In this document: positions 7,322-17,204 of the stretch, one piece after another
How the letters are laid out: each line of letters starts with the position of its first letter
Position numbering within the stretch: the stretch's first letter is position 1
From: Pseudorhodobacter turbinis
GTDB taxonomy: Bacteria > Pseudomonadota > Alphaproteobacteria > Rhodobacterales > Rhodobacteraceae
Reading direction: 5' to 3'
DNA: 64,000 nt
NCBI RefSeq assembly: GCF_005234135.1
Contig: NZ_CP039965.1
Span: 868,001 to 932,000 of the forward strand
Program-made: the position numbers and the translations under genes
Notes under the pieces: generated by a model
Told to the model about the DNA's origin: nothing
The model's database searches: none
The model's input: only the letters and a program-made list of their open reading frames with translations

Positions 7322-8526
7322 GCGGAAAACGCGCCGGCATAACAGCATTGGTCCTGACCACCTTTTTCTATTTGTTCGAGTTTGTTACCCGCATCGAACC
7401 CGGCCTCGCCATTGAGGCGATCGCCACCGATTTCAACCTGGCGCATGGCAGTGTCGGAACCTTGTCGAGCATTTTCTTTTGGGTCTATGCTCCGATGCAG
7501 TTGGTGGTGGGCGTTCTGCTTGACCGATATGGCGCGCGCCCTCTGATCGTTCCGGCCATTGCGGCCTGTGCCTTGGGCGTGTTGCTTTTTGGTTTGGGCA
7601 ACGATCCGGCGGTTGCTGCAGTGGGGCGTATCTTGACCGGTTTTGGGGCGTCTTTTGCTTTCGTTGGGGCGCTCTATGTCGTCAACCACAGCTTCGCGCC
7701 CGAGCGGTTTGCGGTGCTGTCCGGATTGGTGAATACCGTCGGAATGCTCGGGACCGCAGTGGGGGCGAACCTGCTGGCGAATGCAATCAGTACTTACGGG
7801 TGGAGACCGGTATTCGACACGACGGGCATTGCCGGATTGGTGCTGTTTGTCTTGGCATTCCTGTTTCTAAGGGGGCTGCCAAAACCGATCGCGGTTGGGC
7901 CGCCGGATCGTATTACCGCAGCATTTTCAGGGCTTTACGATATTCTTGCAAGCCGTCGTATCTGGATTATCGCGCTGACAGGGGCCCTATACTACATGCC
8001 TATCAATGTCTTTGGCGGGTTGTGGGGGCAAAGTGACCTTGTGAATGATCACGGACTGGAACCGGTCTCGGCCGAGATGGCCGTCTCGATGATCTATTTC
8101 GGCATGGCGCTGGGGAGTGTCGGCGCCGGTGCTGTTTCTGACTGGCTTGGCCACAGAAAATGGGTCATCGCATCAAGTGCGGCGCTTTCGGGGTTGGCCT
8201 ATGCCTTCGCGATCTACTTCGAGACGTCTTCGGTCGCATTGATTGGCGGTGCGCTTTTTGTTGCGGGCGTCTTTGGAGGCGCGCAAATGCTTACCTTTGC
8301 CATGGCAAAAGAAGGCCGGCCCACGGCAGAAATCGGAAAGGTCATTTCCTTTATCAACATGATCGGGATCGCCTCGGCCATCCTGTTCCAGCCATTGATC
8401 GGTTGGCTGATCGATATGACCGGTGACAATTATCACAGGGCGATGTCGGTTGTGCCCCTCTGTGCAATCGCCGCCGCGTTCTTGATCCTGTTCGTCAAAG
8501 AATGGCGCCACCCAGACCACCGATAA
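7318..8526 (+). CDS. MFS transporter
   Basis: 402 residues with twelve likely helices in two halves. The MFS loop motif appears as GVLLDRYGARPLIV after helix 2 and again as GAVSDWLGHRKWVI in the second half. The start MSGKRAGITALVL at 7318 shares ATGA with the stop of the permease, indicating translational coupling; an earlier possible start at 7285 would overlap by 37 bp. Substrate unknown. The pairing with a permease and tmm suggests transport of an organic nitrogen compound or of the oxidation product. Confidence 0.75.
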   Translation: MSGKRAGITALVLTTFFYLFEFVTRIEPGLAIEAIATDFNLAHGSVGTLSSIFFWVYAPMQLVVGVLLDRYGARPLIVPAIAACALGVLLFGLGNDPAVAAVGRILTGFGASFAFVGALYVVNHSFAPERFAVLSGLVNTVGMLGTAVGANLLANAISTYGWRPVFDTTGIAGLVLFVLAFLFLRGLPKPIAVGPPDRITAAFSGLYDILASRRIWIIALTGALYYMPINVFGGLWGQSDLVNDHGLEPVSAEMAVSMIYFGMALGSVGAGAVSDWLGHRKWVIASSAALSGLAYAFAIYFETSSVALIGGALFVAGVFGGAQMLTFAMAKEGRPTAEIGKVISFINMIGIASAILFQPLIGWLIDMTGDNYHRAMSVVPLCAIAAAFLILFVKEWRHPDHR

Positions 8527-8792
8527 CCACGTGAAAAACAGTCGTAATGCGGCTTTAACGCGGCCTGTTCCGCGATGGGGTTCAACTTCCTGACCAAAAC
8601 AGGTAAGGATACAAGTGTGTTCAAAATTGTAGCGCCGGATCGACTTCGGCGCAGGGTGTAGATGCACCATGGAGAGTCTGTTTGAAACAGGCTCTTTGTT
8701 GGCCTGCCATCGGATTGAACCAGCATAATCAGACCGCAACCTTCCCCGATTTTTTCGGAGGGGATGTCGGCATACAAAATGAGGAAAACGCA
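8527..8792 (+). promoter_or_regulatory. long leader/intergenic region before tmm
   Basis: 266 bp without a gene. It contains a GC-rich stem-loop near 8745-8765 (CCCCGA, T-rich loop, TCGGAGGGG) shortly before the ribosome-binding site GAGGA at 8781. A separate promoter for tmm or a cis-regulatory leader is possible. I recognise no known riboswitch class. Confidence 0.3.
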
Positions 8793-10160
8793 ATGACAGC
8801 AAAGAGGGTAGCCATCATCGGTGCCGGGCCATCTGGATTGGCCCAATTGCGGGCATTTCAATCTGCCCGCCAAAATGGCGAAGACATTCCGAAAATCGTT
8901 TGCTTTGAAAAGCAGGACGACTGGGGAGGTTTATGGAACTACACTTGGCGCACAGGGCTCGATATCCACGGGGAGCCGGTTCATTCGTCGATGTATCGCT
9001 ATCTTTGGTCAAACGGCCCGAAGGAAGGTCTGGAATTTGCCGATTACTCTTTTGAAGAGCATTTTGGAAAACAGATTGCCTCCTATCCGCCGCGGGCTGT
9101 CTTGTTCGATTACATCGAAGGTCGTGTGAAAAAGGCCGACGTGCGCGACTGGATCCGTTTCAATACGCCGGTGCGTAACGTCCGCTATAATGCGGCCGAC
9201 GGAACCTTCATCGTCACCGCGCATGACCACCTCAAGGACAGCACCTATGAGGAAACCTTTGATCATGTGATCTGCGCTTCCGGCCATTTCAGCACGCCGA
9301 ACGTCCCCTATTACGAGGGTTTCGAGGATTTCAACGGCCGCATTCTTCACGCGCATGATTTCCGCGACGCGCGCGAATTTGAGGGCAAGGATCTGCTTAT
9401 CCTGGGCGCCTCCTATTCCGCCGAGGATATTGGCTCGCAGTGTTGGAAATACGGCGCCAAATCGATCACCACATCCTACCGCAGCGCGCCAATGGGCTTT
9501 GACTGGCCTGACAATTGGGACGAGGTGCCCGGTTTGGTCAAGGTGGATGGAAATACCGCATATTTCAAGGATGGCACCTCACGCCACGTTGACGCGATTA
9601 TCCTGTGTACCGGCTACAAGCACTTTTTCAACTTCCTACCTGATGATCTGCGGCTGAAAACGTCGAACCGGCTGGCAGCGGCGGATTTGTACAAGGGCGT
9701 GGTTTTTGTGAACAACCCGAAGATGTTCTATCTGGGCATGCAAGACCAGTGGTTTACGTTTAATATGTTCGACGCACAGGCGTGGTGGGTCCGCGATGCG
9801 ATTATGGGGAAGATCGAAATTCCATCGGATATCAATACCCTGAAGGCTGATGTCGCAGATCGCATCGCAAGAGAAGATGCAGCTGTCGGTGACAAGGGCG
9901 CGATCCAGTATCAGGGCGATTATGTTCAGGAGCTGATCGCGGAAACCGATTACCCAAGCTTTGATGTGCAGGGCGCTTGTGAAGCATTCTTCGCGTGGAA
10001 AAACCACAAGAAGGAGGCCATCATGGAATTCCGCAACAAGTCCTACAAATCGGTGATCACCGGAACCATGGCACCTGCGCATCACACACCCTGGAATGAG
10101 GCGCTCGACGATTCACTGGAGTCCTATTTGCAGGACGATGTCCTTTCCAAGACAGCCTGA
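8793..10160 (+). CDS. tmm: trimethylamine monooxygenase (flavin-containing monooxygenase)
   Basis: 455 residues from ATG at 8793, preceded by GAGGA. It oxidises trimethylamine to trimethylamine N-oxide with FAD, NADPH and oxygen in the cytoplasm. Seen: FAD-binding GAGPSG at residues 10-15, the FMO identifying motif as [11 protein letters not shown] near residue 170, and NADP-binding GASYSAED shortly after. Long stretches ([36 protein letters not shown]) match roseobacter Tmm as I remember it. TMAO demethylase (tdm) and the TmoXVW transporter, which often accompany tmm, are absent here. Downstream, a hairpin and then IS remnants follow. Confidence 0.93.
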   Translation: MTAKRVAIIGAGPSGLAQLRAFQSARQNGEDIPKIVCFEKQDDWGGLWNYTWRTGLDIHGEPVHSSMYRYLWSNGPKEGLEFADYSFEEHFGKQIASYPPRAVLFDYIEGRVKKADVRDWIRFNTPVRNVRYNAADGTFIVTAHDHLKDSTYEETFDHVICASGHFSTPNVPYYEGFEDFNGRILHAHDFRDAREFEGKDLLILGASYSAEDIGSQCWKYGAKSITTSYRSAPMGFDWPDNWDEVPGLVKVDGNTAYFKDGTSRHVDAIILCTGYKHFFNFLPDDLRLKTSNRLAAADLYKGVVFVNNPKMFYLGMQDQWFTFNMFDAQAWWVRDAIMGKIEIPSDINTLKADVADRIAREDAAVGDKGAIQYQGDYVQELIAETDYPSFDVQGACEAFFAWKNHKKEAIMEFRNKSYKSVITGTMAPAHHTPWNEALDDSLESYLQDDVLSKTA

Positions 10161-10212
10161 CGGCATTGCCGCGCGGTGATCAATCTCCTGACGCGGCGTA
10201 GCTAAAACTTGT

Positions 10213-10252
10213 GCCACCTCCCGGTGTTTCCACACGAACATCGGGAGGTGGC
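10213..10252 (+). terminator. strong hairpin after tmm
   Basis: GCCACCTCCCG pairs perfectly with CGGGAGGTGGC around a loop that can extend the stem (TGTT/AACA). It lies about 50 bp after the tmm stop. There is no T-run, so it may be a processing/stability hairpin rather than a classical intrinsic terminator. Confidence 0.5.
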
Positions 10253-10323
10253 CTACGGACGTCATGCCTTGCGGAGGAGACTGGCGATTGCGATGCGGAT
10301 CTCGCAGGTCAGGCGTCCGGGCC

Positions 10324-11152
10324 GGTTCTGTCGCAAACTTTTGCGATCTTTCGTTTGTTGGCTGATTTTGCGACATGGTTCTCAAACAAGCAAGCAACAG
10401 GATGTATCGGATGTCGGTTGATTTCAAGGGAGCCCATTATCCTAAAAGCGTAATCCTGTGCGCGGTTTATTTCTATGTGCGATATAGAGTTTCCTAACGC
10501 GACCGGGAAGGAATCATGGAGGAGCGTGGAGCTGAAGTTGACCATGCAACCTTGAACCGTTGGGTGGTTAAGTTTGCGCCGCTGATGGCGGCACAAGCGC
10601 AGTCCCGCAAGAAGCCAACCGCCAAATCTTGGCGCATGGACGAAACCTACATCAAGGTTAAAGGCAAATGGACCTATTATTACCGGGCGGTCGACAACAC
10701 AGGAAAAACCCTTGATTTCATGCTGTCTGAGCGTCGCGACAAGGCGGCGGCCCGTCGATTTTTCAAGCGCGCGATTGGCAAAAATGGCGTGCCTGACCGT
10801 GTCGTCATCGACAAGAGCGGCGCCAATCTGGCGGGTCTGCAAAGCATCAATGTGATCCTGAAGTTCACGGGCTCAGGCAACAGCATCAAGATCCTGCAGG
10901 TCAAATACCTCAACAACATTATTGAACAGGACCACCGCTTCGTAAAGCGGATCACGGGCCCAATGCTTGGCTTCAAGGCCTTCCATTCTGCCGAGGCTAC
11001 CTTGGCTGCGGTCGAGACCGTGCACATGAATGACCCGAAGGGGAAAATCTATGCCAACGGCCTCACCGCGTTTCAGCAGTTTGCTGCGCTCGCAGCATAG
11101 GTATGTCCAGGCTATGCCCGCACTCAAACTCCAACAAAATTTGCGACAGAAC
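10324..11152 (+). mobile_element. IS6-family element (copy 1), inactivated
   Basis: Terminal repeats GGTTCTGTCGCAAA at 10324 and its inverse TTTGCGACAGAAC ending at 11152. No 8-bp target duplication is visible. The left side is the tmm downstream region and the right side is the middle of an IS66 transposase, so it marks a deletion or rearrangement joint. Confidence 0.85.
10375..11100 (+). pseudogene. IS6-family transposase with a nonsense mutation
   Basis: Begins MVLKQASNRMYRMSVDFKG. An ochre TAA replaces the Tyr codon in RVSYRDLEGIMEE, as read from the intact copy at 18469-19191. After it the frame reopens (from 10516) and keeps the DDE core: MDETYIKVKGKW, VVIDKSGANLAG and NNIIEQDHRFVKR. 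One extra codon is present near the C terminus compared with the other copy. Confidence 0.88.
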
Positions 11153-11819
11153 TCATTTTGAAAGGCTTCTCAGGCATCCTCCAAGTGGACGGGTATGCAG
11201 GATACAATCGCCTGCTCAAACGTGTCGATGATAGGGTTGCGCTGGCTTACTGTTGGGCCCACGCACGCCGCAAACTGCACGAAGTTGCACAATCTGGCAC
11301 TGCCCCCATCGCCAAAGACGGGTCAAAACAGATCGCTGTACTCTACCGGATCGAAAAGGATATCCGAGGCCTGGCATCCGGGGTGCGACTGGCAGCACGG
11401 CAAGACAGATCAGCACCGTTGATTGCCGCGTTTGAAGCGTGGCTCACAACCAATCGCGCCCGGCTGCATGCAAAAGCCCCTTTGGGCGAAGCGCTCAAAT
11501 ACATCGCAAAATACTGGGATGGACTGTGCCTGTTTCTGACTGACGGTCGCATCGAGATGGACAATAATACCGTGCGAGCGCACAATCCGGCCCATCGCTT
11601 TGAATCGCAAAAACGCGCTCTTCGCTGGCCACGACGCCGGAGCCACAAACTGGGGCGTCATCGCTTCCTTGATCGAGACCTGCAAATTAAACGGTGTCGA
11701 TCCGCATGACTATCTGACCGATACGCTCACAGCCATCGTCGCAGGCCACAAACAGAACCAGATCAACGACCTGCTGCCGTGGAATTACGTCAAATAGGTG
11801 GGATCGGCGCAACGCTTAC
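11153..11819 (+). pseudogene. IS66-family transposase (TnpC) 3-prime remnant
   Basis: Encodes GFSGILQVDGYAGYNRL, AYCWAHARRKLHEV and ALKYIAKYWDGLCLFLTDG in one frame. After an extra base near 11574 (in the conserved DNNTVERTIRP region) the frame shifts and continues as NRKNALFAGHDAGATNWGVIASLIETCKLNGVDP to a stop at 11797. The element end CGCAACGCTTAC at 11819 fits the GTAAGCG ends of IS66. The 5-prime two thirds were lost at the IS6 junction. Confidence 0.88.
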
Positions 11820-11899
11820 CTTGCTGCGATGAGAATGGGCCGGTGATTGTCAAAGGAGTTGCCCACCGACTTCATACGGCGTCTCTGATTTCAGGGGGA

Positions 11900-13357
11900 T
11901 TACCGCGACTGGATCAAATCACCCAAATTGGACCCATAGGCGCTGACGTCAGGCAGACAAGACAAATGATCAGCGGGCAGTATTACAGTAAAAGCACTGC
12001 CTACACCTTGTGTGCTTTCGACTGCAATCGAGCCGCCCATGGCACGACAGAGACTGTCCGCGACGGTTAGGTTCAGTCCGGTACCGCCGTAACGACCGGT
12101 AGTGCCGCATCGGGACGTCGAGAACGCCTCGAAGACCGATCGGGCGGTCTCTGGATCGAGACCTTCGCCGGTATCAGCAACGACGATACAAAAAACCCGC
12201 GTCTCTGCGTCCCACTGCTCACGAACCGAAACCGTAATCGTACCATCCTGTGTATGCTGAGCGGCATTCTCCAAGATACCTTCTAGGATTTCACGTATCC
12301 GGTGCGCGTCGGTCCAAACATTTGCGGGTGTATCTTCAAGATTTAGCACGATCGTATTGCTGCGTGACTCGATTGTCTCACGCAGCCGTTCGACGACGCC
12401 CCGCACGAGGGGCTCTATGGCGCAAGGCTGTATGTCGAACTCCATCTGGCCTGCCTCTACTTTGGACAGATCAAGGATCATGCTGATTAGACGGACAAGG
12501 TAGCGGCCCGCGTCGACGATATGTTCTACGTCCTGCCGTAGCTGCCCATCGCCAACGTCGTCAGCATCGTCCAACAGCAATTCGCCATATCCGATGATCG
12601 CATTGAGTGGGGTACGTAACTCGTGACTCATCCCCGCCAGGAACGTTGATTTGGCCGAACTGGCTTTGTTCGCTATCGCCACCGCTTGGCGTAACTCGAT
12701 TGCAAGGTTGCGGCGGTGCTTGACTTCGACCTCAAGCTTGGCCCCTGCGTCAAATATTCTGGCAAAGTAGATTGCCATCACTGCAACGTAGCAAAGAGTA
12801 GCCACCGTCGAAACAGCACCAAGACCACGCAGCGCCGCAAGGGACATGTCGTTCTGCTCTGGCGGGAAAAGCAAATAGGCAGCCAGGAAGATGACGCCTG
12901 AAACGCCTGAGGTAATGATGAGATGAAATTTCAGATGCCGATCTCCACCCATATAGAACACCGACAAGATCGGGATGATCATAACCCAACCCAGTGTGGG
13001 CGAAGTGGAGCCGCCATTGTGGAAGCAGCTCCATAGAACCGCAAAGTGCAGGTTGAGGATCGAAGTCAGGACGAGGCAAGAATATTTTACGCCCATGCGC
13101 AAAAGAAACGGGAAGATCCAGAACCCTAGGATGCTGACGAGCAAAATGATAATGTCGAACCCCGGCGTCGGGTCGAAAACGTAGAGAGCTAGAGGAACAG
13201 TCGAGCCCATGAAAGGGCCGAGGATGTGACTGATCAGAAACATTCGAGCGCTATTCGCCACATCACGGTCGGACAGGAGCACAGCGGGCATGAAGAAGCT
13301 TGCAAGCCGAGCATAACCAAGGACTATCTTGGCGAAAACTGCTCTTGTTTGGGACAT
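11900..13357 (-). CDS. six-TM membrane sensor histidine kinase
   Basis: 485 residues. About six hydrophobic helices occupy residues 40-205, followed by a linker, a HisKA domain with MSHELRTPLNAIIGYGELL (phospho-acceptor His245) and an HATPase_c domain with the N box (ILENAAQHT), G1 (DTGEGLD) and G2 (GGTGLNL). No receiver domain is fused. A six-helix membrane input domain without a periplasmic loop is the architecture of CqsS and LqsS. The start of the protein at 1-314 is clearly related, so the two kinases are paralogues flanking the synthase region. A cognate response regulator is not in the window. Confidence 0.88.
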   Translation of the reverse strand: MSQTRAVFAKIVLGYARLASFFMPAVLLSDRDVANSARMFLISHILGPFMGSTVPLALYVFDPTPGFDIIILLVSILGFWIFPFLLRMGVKYSCLVLTSILNLHFAVLWSCFHNGGSTSPTLGWVMIIPILSVFYMGGDRHLKFHLIITSGVSGVIFLAAYLLFPPEQNDMSLAALRGLGAVSTVATLCYVAVMAIYFARIFDAGAKLEVEVKHRRNLAIELRQAVAIANKASSAKSTFLAGMSHELRTPLNAIIGYGELLLDDADDVGDGQLRQDVEHIVDAGRYLVRLISMILDLSKVEAGQMEFDIQPCAIEPLVRGVVERLRETIESRSNTIVLNLEDTPANVWTDAHRIREILEGILENAAQHTQDGTITVSVREQWDAETRVFCIVVADTGEGLDPETARSVFEAFSTSRCGTTGRYGGTGLNLTVADSLCRAMGGSIAVESTQGVGSAFTVILPADHLSCLPDVSAYGSNLGDLIQSR

Positions 13358-13636
13358 TAGACTAAGCTCCGCAGTTCGACAATGATGCCTTGGTATTGCG
13401 GAAACAAGCCGCGCGGCGCCTTTGCTGTGCCATTAGTCGTCCACAAGGGTTAACGTTTGATGAGTTTTGTTTATTTTTTGGGGATGTCCGCATATCGTGT
13501 TGGGATCTCCTCATCCTGAAAGTCCACCAATCAGAATAATCCTCTTCCGTATTAGTCCAGAAAGCCCCAAGTTCTTTCAAAGGAACATAAAGGAGACGAA
13601 GGTTCATGGAATGGAAGCAAAGAAACGTCCGGGACG

Positions 13637-13737
13637 TTGGCTGAGATGATCTGCGGGAGTCAAGATCCGGGCTCTTACTTTCATTATCGTTCCAGCACAT
13701 ATCTCACGGAGTTCTTTGAGGATTGCGACCTTAGCTT
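13637..13737 (+). pseudogene. 5-prime fragment of an IS-split nuclease-like (probable defence) gene
   Basis: Reads LAEMICGSQDPGSYFHYRSSTYLTEFFEDCDLS from TTG at 13637 (first ATG at 13646); the frame stays open back to 13556, so the true start is uncertain. The frame stops at the IS3 end at 13738. Joining 13737 to 17547 after removing one near-duplicated triplet (CTT/ATT) continues without a break as FTHDGSWRRQWVMSRLEEV. See the fragment at 17544. Confidence 0.7.
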
Positions 13738-13899
13738 TGGACCTGTCGCGCTTTCGTGCCGCTCCAAGTGCTCGTTTAAGCCACCTTTCGTTCAAAAGCG
13801 ACCGGACTTTTCCAACCCAATGCTGAGTGGCGTCGTCGCGGATTGTAGAAGCCGTGTGTGGATGCCCCTTTCAATGCAAGAAGTTTTTCAGATTGCTTG

Positions 13900-14110
13900 G
13901 AACAAGTGATCAGTGCAGTCGTGTGTCCGGCCTTTGAATGCGGCTTTCACACGCCGCTGGCCTGTATGGTGTCCGTGGATCGGGTCCAAATCGTTGATGC
14001 GAGCACAAGGCTCCTGGCTTCTATCTGGTTTTCCCAACCCCGTCTTATGACCGTTGTTCCTTACTCTCCTTCGCCCTTCTCACATTGCCGGTTTACTCCA
14101 ACGCATGGTG
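13900..14110 (-). ncRNA. candidate IS1111 guide RNA (bridge/seek RNA), copy 2
   Basis: Same scaffold as copy 1: GGATCGGGTCCAAAT, CGAG, CTGGTTTTCC (13978-14034, plus-strand reading). The variable block at 13992-13999 (CGTTGATG) matches the right flank CATTGATG (16427-16434) at 7 of 8 bases. GGCTTCTA at 14016-14023 is the exact reverse complement of the left flank TAGAAGCC (13846-13853). The region lies between the transposase stop and the element end, as in the IS1111 group. Confidence 0.68.
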
Positions 14111-14920
14111 CAAAGCTTATGTAGCCAGCGGTGGAATTCGATAGTTCTCTTTTGTGGTTGTTAACGCCCAAACGGTACGGGCAAGCTTGTTTGCCAGGGC
14201 AGTCGCCACCAGCATACGAGGCTTGCGCGCCAGCATCTTGGCAAGCCATGATCCAGGTGGTGGACCTTTCCGGATGGCCCAACGGATGACGGCCATTGCG
14301 CCTGTGATCAGCAATCGCCTTATATCGCGCTGCCCCATTTTTGAGGTTCTACCCAGGATTTGTCGCCCACCGGTCGACTTCTGCCTTGGTACAAGCCCGC
14401 ACCAAGCTGCAAACTCACGCCCATTAGAAAATTCTTCCATTGGTGGCGCGAAGGCCTGAATGGTCGTAGCACACATAGGCCCAACTCCGGGGATCGTCAT
14501 AAGCCGTGATGTTGCTTCATCTGTTTTTGCTCGGCCTTTGATCTCGTGATCCAGCACCACAATCCTTTCGTCAAAAAGAGCGATCTGATCAATGTATGCT
14601 TGGCAAAGGCTTAGAATTTGCGCGGGCAGGTCAACCGCGACTTCATCAAAGCTGGCTATTATTCGTCTAAACTGAACCATCCCTTGAGCGACGACGACAC
14701 CGTATTCTGCTAAATGACCCCGCAAAGCGTTTACCAACTGGGAGCGTTGGCGGACAAATAAATCGCGTGTTCGAAAGACCATGCCCTGCGACTGTTGTTC
14801 TGCGCTTTTGACCGAGACGTAGCGCATCGTCGGGCGCGATGCCGCCTCAGCGATCGCTTCTGCGTCATTTGCGTCGTTCTTTTGACGCTTCACAAACGGC
14901 TTAACGTAAACAGGTGGAAT

Positions 14921-16118
14921 GGTAATCGCCCCCTTTTTAACGGGGTGCATCTGTAGAACTTACGCGGCCATTTTCAGTTTCATAGCGGGTGTGATGCCGC
15001 CGATGCCCATGTTCGGGCGGTCGTTGTTATATGTCCAGAGCCATTGTGTGGCCTGATCCTGAGCCTCCTCGATGCTTTCGATGATGTATTGATCCAGCCA
15101 TTCATGCCGAACCGTCCGGTTGTAGCGCTCGACATAGGCGTTCTGCTGGGGCTGTCCGGGTTGGATGTGCTGGATCGTAACACTATGTTTCTCAGCCCAT
15201 TTTCTCAGTGTTTCGCTGATATATTCCGGCCCATTGTCGACCCTGATCGTGCCCGGTTTTCCGCGCCATTCGATAATGCGATCAAGGCTGCGGATGACCC
15301 GTTCGGCAGGGAGCGAGAAATCAACCTCGATCCCCAGCCCTTCGCGGTTGAAGTCGTCCAACACATTCAAAAGCCGAAAAGCCCTGCCGTCGCCGAGGCG
15401 ATCCGCCATGAAGTCCATGGACCAGGTCACATTCGGTCTGTTCGGGACCGCCAGAACGTCAGGCTTCTCCCGTTTCAGCCGCTTGCGCGGCTTGATGCGC
15501 AGGTTCAGTTCCAGCTCACAGTAGATCCGGTAGACCCGCTTGTGGTTCCACGGATGCCCCTTCACGTTGCGCAAATGCAGGAAACACAGGCCAAATCCCC
15601 AAGTCTTGCGCGCATCCGTCAGCCCTGTCAGCAGATCGGCGATCACCTCGTTCTCGTCTTTCAGCTTCGGGCTGTAACGATAGCAGGTCTCGCTGACCTC
15701 GAAGGCCCGGCACGCCAGCGCGATGCTGACGCCCCGTCGCTCTACCGCCGTTTCGGCCATCTCGCGGCGCTGAGATGGCCCCGTTACTTTTTTCCGAGGG
15801 CTTCCTTCAATAAGTCCGCCTGCATGCTCAGATCTGCATACATCCGCTTCAGCCTGCGGTTCTCTTCCTCCATGGCTTTCATCTGGCTGACCATGGATGC
15901 ATCCATGCCACCATACTTCGCACGCCATTTGTAAAACGACGCATTGCTCATGCCATGTTCACGGCAAAGCTCGGCCACCGGCACACCACCTTCGGCTTGG
16001 CGCAGGATCGCAAGGATCTGGGGTTCGCTATATCTGGTCATTTTCATTCAAAATCTCCTCGTTCATCTTGCCGAGAAAATTCTACTTCCGCAGCCCCTTA
16101 CTTTCGGGGGGGATTACC
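14921..16118 (-). mobile_element. IS3-family, IS407-type element (copy A)
   Basis: 1198 bp bounded by GGTAATC...GATTACC with further inverted C/G-rich ends. It is flanked by a perfect 4-bp duplication GAAT (14917-14920, 16119-16122), the size expected for the IS407 group. It sits inside the IS1111 transposase gene. Copy B at 34665-35862 has the same length and the same deduced proteins, in opposite orientation. Confidence 0.92.
14960..16047 (-). CDS. IS407-type transposase OrfAB (programmed -1 frameshift)
   Basis: OrfA (16047-15784, 87 residues, [20 protein letters not shown]) carries the HTH and a coiled-coil tail. It ends GGA AAA AAG TAA; the A-AAA-AAG heptamer allows a -1 slip into OrfB, which continues [14 protein letters not shown]. 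OrfB holds the DDE core: [19 protein letters not shown], and Glu in [14 protein letters not shown]. Identical in deduced sequence to copy B. No lesions seen. Confidence 0.9.
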
Positions 16119-16426
16119 GAATAAGGCGCGCCTCGTGGCCAAGCTTGCCAATCTCACGCCCCCAATAATGGGATGTAGCGCAAGCCTCCATCGCAACAAC
16201 GCACTTTGGAAGCTCACTCAGGAACGCGGTAAGCTGAGGGCGCGACAATTTCTTGCGGAACACGACAGAACCATCAGCGGCAGCCCCGTGCAGCTGGAAG
16301 CTCCGTTTTGCTAAATCAATTCCTACTATGCTAACATTCTCCATGGATGCTCTTCCTTTGTATGACAGTTTAAGCTGCTATCATTCTGGCACATTGCGAT
16401 GCCGCCGGGTGGGGCATCCACCCCAT

Positions 16427-17141
16427 CATTGATGTATTCAAAGATCGCCATCTCGGCCTGCCTGCGCGTTTCCCAAGATCTGCGCCAGATCAGTTCCGCT
16501 TTGATGGTTTTGAAGAACGTCTCAACAGCCGCATTGTCATAGCAATTTCCTTTGCCACTCATGGACACTTTGAAGTCGTGCTGTCGCAGGATTTTCTGAT
16601 AGTCGTGCGAACAATATTGCGATCCGCGATCCGTGTGATGAATGCAGCCCTTCGGCGGCGCTAGGAAGGCTATTGCCATGTTCAATGCCCGGATCGCCAG
16701 ATCCCGTTTCATGCGGTTACTTATGGCCCAGCCGATCACGCGCCTTGAATGCAGGTCCAGTATCACAGCGAGATACAGCCATCCCTCACGCGTCCAAATA
16801 TAGGTAATGTCACCAGCCCATTTCTGGTTTGGTTGGTCCGCTGAGAACTCACGGTCCAGCAAGTTCGGCGCAATATTGAACTTATGATTGCTGTCCGTCG
16901 TGGCTTTATGTTTGCGCGTTCTGACCACAGATATACTGTTCTGGCGCATCAAACGCCCCACGCGACGATGGCCAATATCCAAGCCTATCTCTTTCAGTTC
17001 TTCAGTCATGCGCGGCCTGCCATAGCTGCCAAGGCTGAGACGGGATTGTTCTTTGATATGTGCCAAGGTGACCATATCAGACCGTTGTCTGCGACTGCCT
17101 GGGCGGTTAGGCGAGCGCCCGTAATCCGCGCGCGCTGACAT
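16427..17141 (-). pseudogene. IS3-family OrfB, 5-prime part (3-prime part at 13776-13852)
   Basis: Encodes RQRSDMVTLAHIKEQSRLSLGSYGRPRMTEEL, then the DDE core with WAGDITYIW, HHTDRGSQYCS and AAVETFFKTIKAELIW, ending at EYIN where IS1111 inserted. The missing end, FYNPRRRHSALGWKSPVAFERKVA and stop, is found at 13852-13776 on the same strand, so the gene is complete apart from the insertion. Confidence 0.88.
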
Positions 17142-17204
17142 TCATGACATGGCACATCCGTCCAATGGAAAATGCAAATTGGTGTTCTTCGATGAATCTA
17201 AACC

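Larger units (their letters stand above)
14117..16344 (-). pseudogene. IS1111-type DEDD transposase split by IS407
   Basis: The 5-prime part (16344-16119) encodes MENVSIVGIDLAKRSFQLHG through MEACATSHYWGREIGKLGHEARLI. The 3-prime part (14920-14117) continues PPVYVKPFVKRQKNDANDAEAI to the stop after YRIPPLAT. Removing 14921-16118 and one GAAT copy restores an unbroken frame of about 340 residues with the DEDD residues intact, so this enzyme was functional until IS407 inserted. Confidence 0.88.
13853..16426 (-). mobile_element. IS110-family, IS1111-type element (copy 2), interrupted by IS407
   Basis: Inserted in the IS3 OrfB between EYIN and GFYNPRRRHS; the target reads TAGAAGCC/CATTGATG on the plus strand. 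Subterminal repeats GTGGATGCCCC are present at both ends in inverted orientation (about 13858 and 16413-16423). Without the 1198-bp IS407 and its 4-bp duplication, the element would be about 1.37 kb, like copy 1. Confidence 0.85.

Noticed and set aside
8527..8792. Possible riboswitch upstream of tmm
   Set aside because: Stem-loops are present, but I could not match a conserved core of glycine, SAM or other riboswitch classes.
13362..13700. 112-codon minus-strand frame upstream of the kinase
   Set aside because: Overlaps the 5-prime part of the split defence gene on the other strand, with no recognisable family; treated as spurious.
15044..15934. 296-codon frame opposite IS407 OrfB, present in both IS copies
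   Set aside because: Recurs only because the IS is duplicated; antisense composition, no start signal.
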